DNA of 64,000 nucleotides from Gemmatimonadota bacterium (GCA_016712265.1 JADJRJ010000028.1:434001-498000); one strand, 5' to 3'; positions 28,197-37,931 are shown, counted from the first letter of the stretch. Translations and numbers: made by a program. Notes: generated from the sequence alone by a model not told the origin.

Positions 28197-28768
28197 GCGA
28201 CGTCGCGCTGCAGCTCGGCTTCGAGCCAGGCGCGGGCCGTGGCCCACTCCCGCTTGATCGTCGCGCTGGACAGCTGCATCACCTCCGCGACTTCTTCGAC
28301 GGTGAGCCCTGCGTAAAAGCGCAGCTCAACAACCCGGGCCGCCCGCGGGTCCATCTCGCCCAGGGCGGTCAGGGCCTCGTCGATGCCCAGGAGCGTCTCA
28401 GGTTCATCCGTGGGAACGTCCATCCCTTCATCCAGGGAGACCAGGCGGCCGCTGCCTCGCTTCGCCGTCGCCACGCGCCGCGCGTAGTCCACCAGGATGC
28501 GTCGCATCAGCTGCGCGGCCACCGCAAAGAAATGGGCGCGATTCTGCCAGTTTACGTGCCGCTGGTCGACGAGGCGCAGAAACGCCTCGTGCACGAGCGC
28601 GGTGGCCTGGAGCGTGTGGTCCATCCGCTCGCCACGCAGGTGTTTCGCCGCGACCTGCCGCAGGTCGTTGTAGACCAGCGGCAGGAGCTGGTCGAGCGCC
28701 CCCTCCTCGCCGTGTCGCACGGCCTGGAGGAGCAAAGTGACGTCGGGCGGAGGAGAGGCTTCAGGCAC
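28193..28768 (-). CDS. ECF-type RNA polymerase sigma factor
   Basis: A 191-residue ECF sigma factor of the group often paired with kinases. Region 2: HTLQATALVHEAFLRLV and FFAVAAQLMRRILVDYAR; region 4: PRAARVVELRFYAGLTVEEVAEVM with helix-turn-helix. Stop overlaps the kinase start by 4 bp, so regulation probably runs through phosphorylation, as no anti-sigma gene is visible. Confidence 0.93.
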   Translation of the reverse strand: MPEASPPPDVTLLLQAVRHGEEGALDQLLPLVYNDLRQVAAKHLRGERMDHTLQATALVHEAFLRLVDQRHVNWQNRAHFFAVAAQLMRRILVDYARRVATAKRGSGRLVSLDEGMDVPTDEPETLLGIDEALTALGEMDPRAARVVELRFYAGLTVEEVAEVMQLSSATIKREWATARAWLEAELQRDVA

Positions 28769-28818
28769 TGGGACAGGGTATACGACGGGGGGATGCTACC
28801 CCTCGTGCCGCCGGCGCG

Positions 28819-29724
28819 CTACCGGGGCGCCAGCAGCTGTTCGCTCACTTCACGGAGCTTCTGTCGTGCCGCAGCGTCATATGCCTGCGCGTTCGCCTTC
28901 CACGGCTTGAGCTGGTTGAAGAAGGTCCCGGTCGGTTCGGTGGTCGTCATGGCATTCACCACCGATTCCACCCCCTCGGCGATGGTACTCCGCGGGGTGA
29001 CGTTCAGCGCGCGGGCCATGGTCGTCGCCATCGTCGTCGCCGGATGCAGCGAGTAGGTCAGCACCCCCTGACGCTCGAGGTCGGGCGCCATGTCGATCGT
29101 CATCAACACCTGGGCCAGCTTGCTCTGCGCGTACCCTCGCGCGCCCGTGTAGCCCTTGCTCATCATCACGTCATCGAAGTCGATGGGGGTCTGCGATCCC
29201 GACGACACGTTGATGATGCGCGCTGGTGCGCTGGCGACGATGCGCGGCAACAGACGCTGTGTGAGCAGGTAATGCGCGAGGTAGTTCACGGCGAAATGCA
29301 TCTCGTACCCCTCGGCGCTGAACAGGCGCGTGGAGTCAAAGACGAAGCCGACGCCGGCATTGTTGATCAGTACGTCGAGTCGCTGGTGGTCCCGGAGCAC
29401 CGCGTCGGCGAGTCGGTGAACGTCCGCGAGCGACGCGAGGTCGGCGCGATAGAACCGCGCGCGCCCCCGGCCCGTGCGCCGGATCTCGTCCACCAGGGAG
29501 TCACCGCGTGCCGCGCTGCGTCCCGTGATGAGCACCGTTGCCCCTGCCGCTGCCACGCGTCGCGCCACGTCCCGACCGAGTCCATCGGTGGATCCGGTGA
29601 TCAGCACTACCTTGCCGGTGAGGTCCGGGAGCGGAGGCGCCTTGGCGAAGGTGGTCGAAGGCTGCGCGGCCAGGGGAAGCGCGCACGCCACGAGGGTGGC
29701 TGCGGCGAAGAGGTGTGTCAGCAC
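28819..29724 (-). CDS. Short-chain dehydrogenase, exported
   Basis: About 301 residues. GTG 29724 gives a signal-like N-terminus (LTHLFAAATLVACALPLAAQ). SDR core: VLITGSTDGLGRDVARR (TGxxxGxG), NNAG in VLINNAGVGF, serine in INVSSGSQ, and YxxxK in YAQSKL. It resembles the retinol-dehydrogenase-like SDRs. An exported SDR is unusual because cofactor is cytoplasmic; the hydrophobic N-terminus may instead be an anchor. Confidence 0.87.
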   Translation of the reverse strand: MLTHLFAAATLVACALPLAAQPSTTFAKAPPLPDLTGKVVLITGSTDGLGRDVARRVAAAGATVLITGRSAARGDSLVDEIRRTGRGRARFYRADLASLADVHRLADAVLRDHQRLDVLINNAGVGFVFDSTRLFSAEGYEMHFAVNYLAHYLLTQRLLPRIVASAPARIINVSSGSQTPIDFDDVMMSKGYTGARGYAQSKLAQVLMTIDMAPDLERQGVLTYSLHPATTMATTMARALNVTPRSTIAEGVESVVNAMTTTEPTGTFFNQLKPWKANAQAYDAAARQKLREVSEQLLAPR

Positions 29725-29822
29725 GGTGGTGTCCCGAGGGCGAAAGGTGTTCGTGATGGAAGCATACCCGCCGTCCCGGCGCATGGCGATGCGTGCCGGG
29801 CGTGTGCCCCACCGGCTACGTA

Positions 29823-31637
29823 CTACGAAGCGGTCTCGACGCCCAGGTGGCGCATGAGGGTGTCGGCCAGGGCGGCACCCGTCATTGGCTTGGCGAGGTA
29901 GTCGTTCATGCCGGCGTCAGCGCACCGCTGCCGGTCTTCGGCGAGGGCGCTCGCGGTGAGCGCGATGATCGGAATGCGCGCGACGGGTGCGCCGCAAGCA
30001 CGGATCCGTCGGGTGGCTTCGTACCCATCCATCACGGGCATCTGGCAATCCATGAGGACCGCGTCAAACGACTCGGACTGCACCATCGACACGGCTTCAG
30101 CCCCATCCTTGGCCATTGCCACCGTCATCCCAAGCCGTTCCAACATCGCGCGGACCACCGCCTGATTGACGCGGTTATCCTCGGCCACGAGCACGCGCGC
30201 CTTCCTCGGCAGGGGAGCGGGGGGGCTGGGTGCCGCGACGTCGACGACCGGGGCCGGAGCAAGCGCCGCTAACAGTGGAATGTCGAACCAGAACGTGCTC
30301 CCCTGGCTGGGCGTGCTCTCCACATGAATGGAGCCGCCCATCAGTTCAACGAGGTGCTTGCAGATGACGAGGCCAAGTCCCGACCCCCCGAACCGCCTCG
30401 TGGTGGAGGCATCAGCCTGGCTGAAGCGTTGGAACAGCTGCGCGACCTGGTCCGGCGACATCCCGATGCCGGTGTCCTGCACCTTCACCTGGATCCAGGA
30501 ACGGTCGTCACCGTGGGGGGCCTCCACCGGCCTCGCGCTCAGCGTCACGGTGCCTGCCTCGGTGAACTTCAGCGCGTTGCCCAGCAGGTTGCTCACAACC
30601 TGGCGGATGCGTGTGGGGTCGCCGCTCACCAGGGGCAAGATGGCGAGGTCGATGTCGGTGACCACGACCGTGCTACGCGGTGCGCCGAGTGCGAGGTACA
30701 TCTCGGACGTCGCGCGCAGGAGCTGGCCCGGATCGAAATCGACACGCTCAAGCGACACCTTGCCCTCCTCGATCTTGGACAGGTCGAGGATGTCACCGAG
30801 CAGTTCGTGCAGCGCGCGCGCCGCCGTGGAGATGCCCTCGGCGTACCGCGCCTGATCCGCGTCGAGCCGGGTGTGCTGCAGCAACTCCGCCATGCCGAGG
30901 ATGCCGTTCATCGGCGTCCTGATCTCGTGGCTCATGTTGGCCAGGAACCGGCTCTTGGCCAGGTTGGCTTCGACGGCGACACGTCGTGCCTGCTCGCGCT
31001 CAGCGGCAACCGAGTCGCTTTCGAGCCGCAAACGCGTCATCACCGTCCAGTCCTTGTTCGCGCGCCAGCTCTCCTGGGTCAATACCACGCCGTAAATGAG
31101 GGTGCTGCTCAACACGACGAGGGTATCATCATGGGCATCCCAGAGGGCGCGGCCCATCACCGGGAGCAGCATCGAGATGAAGTTCAGTACGGCGGTCCGG
31201 AAGCTGCTGTTGAGGACGAAGACGCCGACGGCCATGATGCACAGGACGCTGGCAAAGAGCAGTGCGCCCAACCACGTATTCTGGGTCGCGGGGACGAAAA
31301 CGACCGAGATCACGCTCCAGCACAGGTTGTCCACGACGATGAGGCCCTCGAATCGGGCCTGCCAGGTGTCGATGTGGAGCGCGCGTTGCGGGTCGCGTTC
31401 GAACCGGCGCGTTTCCCAGGTGCGCACGGCGCTGATGGTCAGGCGCGACACGAGCCATCCCACGACCCACGCCGGGGATACACGTCCCCACATGGCGAAG
31501 GCGACGACGATGGAGAAGGCGACCGCACCGACCTGTGGCATGGGCGCCAGTCGGTAGATCGTGCTGATCCGCTCGAACTCGATCTGCGCCTGAATATCCC
31601 GACGGGAGTCCTGCGTCGAGGCGGATGTGAGCGACAT
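29823..31637 (-). CDS. Hybrid sensor histidine kinase with receiver domain
   Basis: A 604-residue inner-membrane sensor. Five or six hydrophobic helices occupy about residues 30-190, then a coiled coil, HisKA (FLANMSHEIRTPMNGILG, phospho-His), HATPase with N box (VSNLLGNALKFTE), G1 (DTGIGM) and G2 (GGSGLGL), and a C-terminal receiver (phospho-Asp in VLMDCQMPVMDG). No output response regulator is adjacent. ATG 31637 is chosen because the longer in-frame extension has no coding character. Confidence 0.93.
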   Translation of the reverse strand: MSLTSASTQDSRRDIQAQIEFERISTIYRLAPMPQVGAVAFSIVVAFAMWGRVSPAWVVGWLVSRLTISAVRTWETRRFERDPQRALHIDTWQARFEGLIVVDNLCWSVISVVFVPATQNTWLGALLFASVLCIMAVGVFVLNSSFRTAVLNFISMLLPVMGRALWDAHDDTLVVLSSTLIYGVVLTQESWRANKDWTVMTRLRLESDSVAAEREQARRVAVEANLAKSRFLANMSHEIRTPMNGILGMAELLQHTRLDADQARYAEGISTAARALHELLGDILDLSKIEEGKVSLERVDFDPGQLLRATSEMYLALGAPRSTVVVTDIDLAILPLVSGDPTRIRQVVSNLLGNALKFTEAGTVTLSARPVEAPHGDDRSWIQVKVQDTGIGMSPDQVAQLFQRFSQADASTTRRFGGSGLGLVICKHLVELMGGSIHVESTPSQGSTFWFDIPLLAALAPAPVVDVAAPSPPAPLPRKARVLVAEDNRVNQAVVRAMLERLGMTVAMAKDGAEAVSMVQSESFDAVLMDCQMPVMDGYEATRRIRACGAPVARIPIIALTASALAEDRQRCADAGMNDYLAKPMTGAALADTLMRHLGVETAS

Positions 31638-31797
31638 CAGGCGGAGAAAAGCGGAGGCCAGGGCCGGGACGGTGATCCTGAGCCGCAATGTAGCTCGCGG
31701 CACGTGGAGTCCCAGTGAGTATCGGCTGGCATCACCCGATCCGTCCAGCGGTCCGCGCGCGTGAGGGACCGCCGCGTCGGCCGGGCTGCGGATGGTC

Positions 31798-32940
31798 CTA
31801 AGGTTCGAATCGCACCAGCCGAACGCCACCGGTCTCCCGATCTTCCACGGCCGCCACGATGTGGCGCACGGTGAGCGTGGGGGTCGGGGCATCAAGGATC
31901 ACCGCCGGCAAGATGATTGTGCGCTCGAGCCGGCCGTTCGCGTCAAAAACGTCGAACACCGTGGTCCCGCGCTGCGCCGCTCCGGCCCATCGTCGGACCC
32001 AGGTGGTGCCATCGGTGGCGGCGAACAGCGACTGGATCGCCGGGTAGTGGGTGGGGAGCCGGCGTGCCTTCACGTCGTCGGACATTCCCTCGACCTTGCT
32101 GAGCGGAACGGGGATCGAGTCGATCCGGCGGTTCATCGCCGCCAGGCTCTCGGCCCGTTCGGCCGCCACGATCGGCACGACGGTGGAGGTGTGGGTGATC
32201 GTGCGCAAGGTGCGTCCCCTCGCGTCGCTTTCGCGAATCTCGTAGCGATCACCGCCGGTGCTGATGATCGTGCCACGTGGCGTGACGTCCCACGATGGGA
32301 TCGCGGTGAATGGCGGCACGTCGAGTCCGCGCAGCATGCGTCCGCCATTGGCGCTGACCTGGAAGCGCGCGTATCCCTGGGTCTCGTTCGGCCAGCGGGG
32401 GACCATCAGGGAATCCGTCACCTGTCCGCGGGCGCCGTACCGGAGCACGCGCTTCTGCGCCCCGACGGCAGAACTTGGTGCTGTGTGCAGGTAGTCGCCG
32501 TTGTCGTGGATACGTGATGCGCGTGCGTTGTACCAGTCCGAGTAGAGGGGCTGCTGGTACGCGGTGTCGTACCTGGCGATCAGTCCCGTGCGCGCGTCGC
32601 GGGTGAAACGCGTGATGCGTTCGGTATCGCGCACCCAGAGGCGCTGTTGTCCATCGATGACGATGCCGGTCGGGGCCTGGAATTCGCCAGGACCGCGTCC
32701 CTTGCGTCCGACCTGCCCGCGAAACCGACCGTCCGGGCCAAACACGACGATGAAGCCGTTGTCGATGTCGGCGGCGTAGATGTTCCCTGTGTTGTCGACG
32801 GCGAGGCCAAACACCTTGCCGAGTTCAGCCGCCCGCGGGTCCGTTTCGTCGGTGATGGCAAGCGTGGTGCGCCAGCGGACCGTTGGCTGGGCCTGCGCGG
32901 CGAACTGACTCGCGAGAAGCAGGACAAGGAACCGGTGCAC
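31798..32940 (-). CDS. Secreted six-bladed beta-propeller protein
   Basis: 380 residues with a signal peptide (MHRFLVLLLASQFAAQAQ) and NHL-like blades: GKVFGLAVDNTGNIYAADID, GRGPGEFQAPTGIVID, LWVRDTERITRF. Such proteins are abundant in this kind of genome and may bind ligands outside the cell. The C-terminal WVRRWAGA region is a last blade. Related but decayed genes occur at 52.4-55.0 kb in the cassette array. No catalytic residues can be identified. Confidence 0.82.
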   Translation of the reverse strand: MHRFLVLLLASQFAAQAQPTVRWRTTLAITDETDPRAAELGKVFGLAVDNTGNIYAADIDNGFIVVFGPDGRFRGQVGRKGRGPGEFQAPTGIVIDGQQRLWVRDTERITRFTRDARTGLIARYDTAYQQPLYSDWYNARASRIHDNGDYLHTAPSSAVGAQKRVLRYGARGQVTDSLMVPRWPNETQGYARFQVSANGGRMLRGLDVPPFTAIPSWDVTPRGTIISTGGDRYEIRESDARGRTLRTITHTSTVVPIVAAERAESLAAMNRRIDSIPVPLSKVEGMSDDVKARRLPTHYPAIQSLFAATDGTTWVRRWAGAAQRGTTVFDVFDANGRLERTIILPAVILDAPTPTLTVRHIVAAVEDRETGGVRLVRFEP

Positions 32941-33017
32941 GGGAGTGAGGGCTGGGGTTCACGGCCTTGGACACACGGCGCCGTTCAAGCGTTCACTGCG
33001 GGCGGTGCCTCGTCCGT

Positions 33018-33752
33018 TCAGGCGGGAGACCCTCGAGTCAGTTCCACCATCTCCGGATAATGGTACACCGCGCTCCCGGCGGGATGGCGGGTCGCCGTGG
33101 CCACCATCGCTTGCGCGATCTGTGTTGCCCGGATCGACGTGAACCTGGCCGGCGTCACGAAGGCGAGCAGCGGGAGGAACGTCTCGAGCAGCCACGGGGT
33201 GTGCTTGGACCCGATGATCATCGCGGGGCGAAACACGCTCACGATCGCGGGTCCGCTCGCCCGTACGGCGTCCTCGGCCTCACCCTTCACACGGTTGTAC
33301 CGTGACATGCCCGCGCCACCACCGCCACCGGCTTTCGCCGTGGGGTCGGCGCCCACAGCGCTCATGAAGGCGAGGTGCCGGACCTTGCCGGAATCCCGGA
33401 GGCCGCGGGCAAACGCTTCGTTGAGCGCGACGTCCACCGCGCGATGTTGTTCGATGGTGAGCTTCGCCGTGCCGGCCCCGATACCGAGCACGCTGAATCC
33501 CTCCACCTCACCGTCGAAGTCACGCACCGCTTCCATCGTCGTGGCCGCGAGGGCTGCCGGCGTCATCTCCGGAACGAGCGCCTCGACGAGCCGGCGACCC
33601 GCCGCCTGTGCCATCGCCACGGCCTCCGGGAGCGATCGACGCGAGAGGGTCACGACAGGATCGAACGCCCCGTCGCGGAACAGCTCGGCGAGGAGCGCGC
33701 TCCCTACCGATCCGGAGCCGCCCAGGACGATCGCTGGGCGCGAGAGGGTCAT
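33018..33752 (-). CDS. NAD(P)H-binding epimerase/SDR-like protein
   Basis: A 244-residue atypical SDR. The N-terminal loop VLGGSGSVGSALLAELF is the GxxGxxG nucleotide motif; YNRVKGEAED keeps a YxxxK; the layout is like HTATIP2/YwnB oxidoreductases. Its ATG overlaps the stop of the ABC-F gene (ATGA), so it is coupled to it although the functional link is unclear. Confidence 0.85.
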   Translation of the reverse strand: MTLSRPAIVLGGSGSVGSALLAELFRDGAFDPVVTLSRRSLPEAVAMAQAAGRRLVEALVPEMTPAALAATTMEAVRDFDGEVEGFSVLGIGAGTAKLTIEQHRAVDVALNEAFARGLRDSGKVRHLAFMSAVGADPTAKAGGGGGAGMSRYNRVKGEAEDAVRASGPAIVSVFRPAMIIGSKHTPWLLETFLPLLAFVTPARFTSIRATQIAQAMVATATRHPAGSAVYHYPEMVELTRGSPA

Positions 33753-35398
33753 GGGCGTGATCCGCGTGTGGCGTCCGCGGTGCCTTTGGCCGAGCGCCGG
33801 GCGCGATCCTCCTCCCACTCGACAAACGGGCCATCGAAATCCACGAGTCGTGTGCCGTCAAAAGCCCAGACGCGGGTCGCCACCTCGCGCAGGAAGGCGC
33901 GGTCGTGGCTCACCAGCAGCACGGAGCCTTCGTAGTCCTCGAGGGCATCCTCGAGGGCTTCGATGTTTTCGACGTCCAGGTGGTTCGTCGGTTCGTCGAG
34001 GATCAGGAGGTTGGCGTGCGAGAGCGTCATCAGCGCCAGGGCCATGCGCGCGCGCTCGCCGCCGCTCAACGTGCCGATCTCCCGAAAGACCTCGTCGCCA
34101 CTGAACCCGAAGGAACCGAGGCAATTCTGGATCTGGCCGCGGTTCCAGAGGGGGCGCTGGTCCTGGATCGCATCGGCCAACGACTTGTTGAGCGGGAGGT
34201 CCCCGAGGTCCTGCCGAAACCACGCGGGAACGATCGAACCGCCGATCCGCGCCTCGCCACCTGCTGCGGCGAGTTGGCCAATAATGGTCGCAATGAACGA
34301 CGACTTGCCGGCGCCGTTCGGCCCCACCAGGGCCACAAAGTCATTCCGCCGAAGCACCGCCGTGAACTCCTCCACGAGCACGCGCCCCGGGACCTCCACG
34401 CGCAGGTCCTTCACGGAGATCACCTGGTCGCCTCCGCGTTCGGTGACGTCGAACTGTAGGGACATCGCGGCCGGGTCGCCTGGCGGCGGGGCCAGGCGTG
34501 GCAGGCGCTCGAGTCGCTTGCGTTTGCCCTTGGCCTGGAAGGAGTTCACCCCGGCGAGGTTTCGCCGGATGTACTCCTCTTCCTTCTTCACGTAGGCCCG
34601 CTGCCGCTCCAGCTCCCGTTCGCGCGTGAGGCGACGCTCTGCACGCTGCGGGACAAACTGGCTGTAGTTCCCCTTGTACCACTCGCTGGTGCGCCCTTCC
34701 ACGTGCAGGATGTGCGTGCAGACGGCGTCCATGAACGCGCGGTCGTGCGACACCACGATGACCGTCTCGTTCGCGTCGCGGAGCCACTCCTGGAGCCAGG
34801 TGGTGGTGTCCAGGTCCAGGTGGTTGGTGGGTTCGTCGAGGAGGAGGAGATCCGCCGGGGCAATGAGCTGCGCCGCCAGCCCCACACGACCTCGTTCCCC
34901 GCCTGACAGCGTGGAGACCGGACGCGTCTTCGACTCCTCGGCGTCGAACCCCAATCCCTGCAGCACCGCGTCGACGCGCGCGTGGTAGATGTAGCCGCCC
35001 AGGTCGCCGAAGCGCTCCTGATCGTTCCCGAACCGCTCGAGAAACTCGTCGGTCACCCGATCGCCCAACTCCCCCAGCTCGATGGCGAGGTCGGCGAGGC
35101 GTTTCTCCAGTGCGATGACCTCACTCCAGGCGGCCGCTCCGGCTTCCCAAACCGTCGTGGCGCCCTCGAAGGCGCGATGCTGGTCCAGCAGGGCATGACG
35201 CAACCCGGGCTTGCGGGCCACGCTGCCCACCGTCGGCTTCAGTTCCCCGGTGATGAGCTTGAAGATCGAGGACTTGCCGGCGCCATTACGCCCGATGATT
35301 CCCCACCGCTCGCCATCGGCGACGGTGCAGGAGACGTTCTTGAAGAGTTCAGTCGCGCCAAAAGAGACGCCGACGTTGGCGAGCGAAAGCAGGGTCAC
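33749..35398 (-). CDS. ABC-F family ATPase
   Basis: A 549-residue soluble protein with two ABC ATPase domains and the ABC-F linker. Walker A motifs IIGRNGAGKSSI and LVGPNGAGKSSF, signatures LSGGERGRVG and LSGGERARM, Walker B LLLDEPTNHLDLD and LILDEPTNHLDVE. The linker has the charged coiled segment VKKEEEYIRRNLAG. These proteins act on ribosomes; resistance or translation-factor subtypes cannot be separated by eye. Confidence 0.94.
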   Translation of the reverse strand: MTLLSLANVGVSFGATELFKNVSCTVADGERWGIIGRNGAGKSSIFKLITGELKPTVGSVARKPGLRHALLDQHRAFEGATTVWEAGAAAWSEVIALEKRLADLAIELGELGDRVTDEFLERFGNDQERFGDLGGYIYHARVDAVLQGLGFDAEESKTRPVSTLSGGERGRVGLAAQLIAPADLLLLDEPTNHLDLDTTTWLQEWLRDANETVIVVSHDRAFMDAVCTHILHVEGRTSEWYKGNYSQFVPQRAERRLTRERELERQRAYVKKEEEYIRRNLAGVNSFQAKGKRKRLERLPRLAPPPGDPAAMSLQFDVTERGGDQVISVKDLRVEVPGRVLVEEFTAVLRRNDFVALVGPNGAGKSSFIATIIGQLAAAGGEARIGGSIVPAWFRQDLGDLPLNKSLADAIQDQRPLWNRGQIQNCLGSFGFSGDEVFREIGTLSGGERARMALALMTLSHANLLILDEPTNHLDVENIEALEDALEDYEGSVLLVSHDRAFLREVATRVWAFDGTRLVDFDGPFVEWEEDRARRSAKGTADATRGSRP

Positions 35399-35549
35399 GC
35401 GGAGTGGGGAAGGTCAGACGGTATCGGCGCGACGCTCGCCGAGCGGCGAGGTGCGCCGGGGGAAAGGTAAGCGGCACGACCACCGCACCAACGGCGGGCC
35501 ACACACCTTCCGGTCGGATGGACCGACCGCCCTCGCTCTCCGGGAGGCG

Positions 35550-36131
35550 CTACAGCGGGCGCTTGATCGAGATGATCCCGCGCACCATCCCCACTCGGTA
35601 TCCGATCGCCTTGTCCTGTGGATAGTCGGCAGCAAGGCGCGCCTTGACGCTTGCGGGAATGTCATCGGCGTTGCCGTGGCAGAGCAGGCACATGGGCTGT
35701 GTCGGGAGCGCCTTCGCATAGCGGAACTGCTTCCCCCCTGCGGCGCTCACCACCTCCCACGTATCCAGCGATTCCGGCTTTTCGCCAGCAGCGAGGCGCT
35801 CTTCCAGTTGTGACTGCGCCTGGGCCTCCCACGCGTCGGGCACGCCGGCCGGGTTGCGGTTCTTCGGGCTCACCCGCGTGATCTCCATCCCATGCTGCCG
35901 CGAGAGCGCGGCGGCCGACTCCGGCGCCCGCACCTTGCACACGCCGATCGCCCCGTCCGGACCCTGCTCGGCGATCGCGGCCTTCAACTCGGCGCCAAGT
36001 CCTGTGGCAAGACGGGCAGCCGCTTCGCGCGCGCTGGCGACCAAGGCCGCCTGTTCGGTAGCGTCAGGGCCTCGGGCGCACCCTGCGAGCCCAAGCATGA
36101 ACGAGACGGCAAGACACGCGGTGGTTTTCAT
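35550..36131 (-). CDS. DUF3365 (Tll0287-like) c-heme lipoprotein
   Basis: A 193-residue lipoprotein (LGLAGCARG lipobox) with one haem-c site CLLCH near residue 147 (MCLLCHGNADDIP). The RVSPKNRNPAGVPDAWE segment and IGYRVGMVRGIISIKRPL tail are characteristic of DUF3365. Probably a periplasmic redox or sensor protein. It is on the same strand as the sulfide-quinone-oxidoreductase-like gene, 49 bp beyond a small coupled gene. Confidence 0.87.
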   Translation of the reverse strand: MKTTACLAVSFMLGLAGCARGPDATEQAALVASAREAAARLATGLGAELKAAIAEQGPDGAIGVCKVRAPESAAALSRQHGMEITRVSPKNRNPAGVPDAWEAQAQSQLEERLAAGEKPESLDTWEVVSAAGGKQFRYAKALPTQPMCLLCHGNADDIPASVKARLAADYPQDKAIGYRVGMVRGIISIKRPL

Positions 36132-36180
36132 GAGAATGCCGGTGGCAGGGACGCAGGATGCGCAGCCAGTCGTGTGTCGG

Positions 36181-36333
36181 CTATTTGTGGCTCGAGAAGA
36201 TGATCCCGATCATCCGCAGGTTGATCACGACAAACCGCCACAGCTGCCACGGGATGAACGTGCGCAGGAACAGCGTACGCTTCGTGGCCGTCGCCACGTG
36301 CGGTGGAGGGGCTGAGGCTGGCGGCATCGTCAT
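36181..36333 (-). CDS. 50-residue membrane peptide coupled to SQR
   Basis: Starts ATG 36333 within the stop of the upstream oxidoreductase (TGATG, one-base overlap). The 50 residues have a proline/alanine-rich cytoplasmic start, then TFIPWQLWRFVVINLRMIG, one hydrophobic helix, and a terminal FSSHK. The overlap, codon usage and a sensible membrane segment argue it is real. No named family recognised; the likely role is membrane attachment or a subunit of the quinone-reducing enzyme. Confidence 0.6.
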   Translation of the reverse strand: MTMPPASAPPPHVATATKRTLFLRTFIPWQLWRFVVINLRMIGIIFSSHK

Positions 36334-37784
36334 CACTCCGGGATCAGGGCCCACCCTGGTCGCAGCTGGGCCTTGTAAAGGAAGAGGTGGTGCAGGATGA
36401 GCTTGATCCAGTGGCCGGCGAGCCCGACCTCCCCAAAGGTGCGCTTCAGGTCGCGGCCGTAGTCGGGATACCGGTCGAAATCCGGGATGATGGGGAAGAC
36501 CGTCATTGCGGCTGCCGACCCGCGAAGCATGGACGCGCCCGTCGACGCCACACACGCCGCCCCCATCTCCGCCATCGAGGCCGTGTGCGTCGGACCATCC
36601 GCCCCACGAATCATGTCCACGATGCTGTGGGCGACCGCCTTGCCGATCATGGCCGACGGCATCCCGGTCCGCGGAGGCGCAGGGGCCACGGGCGCGCCGC
36701 TCGGCGTGGTGTACGGCTTCGAGATGGCGTGTGGCGGCGCGAAGGCGATTCCTGCGGCGAACACGTTCCGGTACGCCGGGGACTGGTAGGTCCTCGGCCA
36801 GTCCTTCGCGCGCCACGCGTCATAAGTCTTTGCCGTGTAGTCGGCGTCCACCGTCATGAAGCCGTTGGGCTGGAACAGCCGCGCGGTGATGTCGGCGCCG
36901 CTGCGATCCATGGCCTTCAGGCCAACGCCGGAGAACGGCGGGAGCAACATCGCGAAGTCGAAGGGAAGGGTGTCCGCGTGCCCCTCCACCGTGTCGTACT
37001 GGACGCGATCCCGCTCCACCTGCAGGGGATGGGCGCGCGTGATCCATCGAATGCCGCGTTCGGCAAACAGCGACGCATTGAACGCACTCGACGGCTGTAC
37101 GTATCCCCCGGTGCGGAAGTGCATGCCTCCCATTCCGAAGTCACCGAGCTCGTATTCGTTGGTGAGCCAGGTGATCTCGGCCTTGTCGCGGACGCCGCGT
37201 GCGCGCAGCTCGAACTCGAGGTTGACGATGTACTCGAATGCCGCGCCCTCGCAGGTGCAGGCCCCGTGGCCGACCCCAACGACGAACTGCTGCCGCTCCC
37301 CGCGCCGCATCCGTTCCACCGATTCATCGAGGGCGCGTGACGCCTCGACGGCATGCCCATCGGTGCACACGGAGTGTGAGTGCCCTCCATCCGGCCCTAA
37401 TCCCGGTGTGCGGTCGAAGCGCAACTGGGGACCCGTCGCATTGACCAGGTAGTCGTAGTGCACCTTGTCACGGGTGCCCGGCCGCGCGCTGGGCTCGACG
37501 AGCACGTACGGTCGTCCGTCGGCCGCGTCGCCCTCGGGGTAGAGTTCGCGGGCCGACGCCTGGAGGAAGTCGATGCCGGCCCGCTCGTAGATGGGACGGA
37601 GGGGAACCCGGACCTGCTCCGGCCGCATCTGGCCCACGCCCACCCAGATGTTGGATGGAATCCAGTTGTAGGTGTCCTTGGGCGACACCACCGTCACCGC
37701 GTGCTCCTTTCCGAGCCATCGGCGCAGGAAGGCCGCAGCGGTGTGGCCGGAGATCCCGGCACCGAGCACCACGACGTGACTCAT
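36333..37784 (-). CDS. Sulfide:quinone oxidoreductase-like FAD protein
   Basis: A 483-residue flavoprotein. N-terminal FAD loop VVVLGAGISGHTAAAFLRR, TYNWIPSNIWVGVG, second FAD region and FGMGGMHF. Cysteines occur in SVCTDGHA, GACTCEG and GAACVAST, in places comparable to the redox-active cysteines of SQR. C-terminal hydrophobic tail (LAGHWIKLILHHLFLYKAQ) is the amphipathic membrane anchor of the family. It likely oxidises sulfide or polysulfide at the membrane. ATG 37784 is chosen; the 33-residue upstream extension has no homology. Confidence 0.85.
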   Translation of the reverse strand: MSHVVVLGAGISGHTAAAFLRRWLGKEHAVTVVSPKDTYNWIPSNIWVGVGQMRPEQVRVPLRPIYERAGIDFLQASARELYPEGDAADGRPYVLVEPSARPGTRDKVHYDYLVNATGPQLRFDRTPGLGPDGGHSHSVCTDGHAVEASRALDESVERMRRGERQQFVVGVGHGACTCEGAAFEYIVNLEFELRARGVRDKAEITWLTNEYELGDFGMGGMHFRTGGYVQPSSAFNASLFAERGIRWITRAHPLQVERDRVQYDTVEGHADTLPFDFAMLLPPFSGVGLKAMDRSGADITARLFQPNGFMTVDADYTAKTYDAWRAKDWPRTYQSPAYRNVFAAGIAFAPPHAISKPYTTPSGAPVAPAPPRTGMPSAMIGKAVAHSIVDMIRGADGPTHTASMAEMGAACVASTGASMLRGSAAAMTVFPIIPDFDRYPDYGRDLKRTFGEVGLAGHWIKLILHHLFLYKAQLRPGWALIPE

Positions 37785-37931
37785 GGCATCACTCCCAGTG
37801 AACAAGGACCGATGATCATGTCGGCCGCGCCTGCGAACAGTCAGGAAATGCCCGACCGCCGGGAGGGAGCTCTTCTGGAACACACGCGATGTGAACGGTC
37901 GGCGGTACCTGCCGCCGCACGCCGGACCGGT

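Noticed and set aside
30324..31718. 464-codon plus-strand ORF
   Set aside because: Mirror frame of the histidine kinase; low-complexity His/Arg/Asp-rich product typical of high-GC antisense frames.
31795..31830. GGTTCGAATC tRNA T-loop-like sequence
   Set aside because: No acceptor stem, anticodon arm or CCA context fits; it is the end of the propeller gene on the minus strand.
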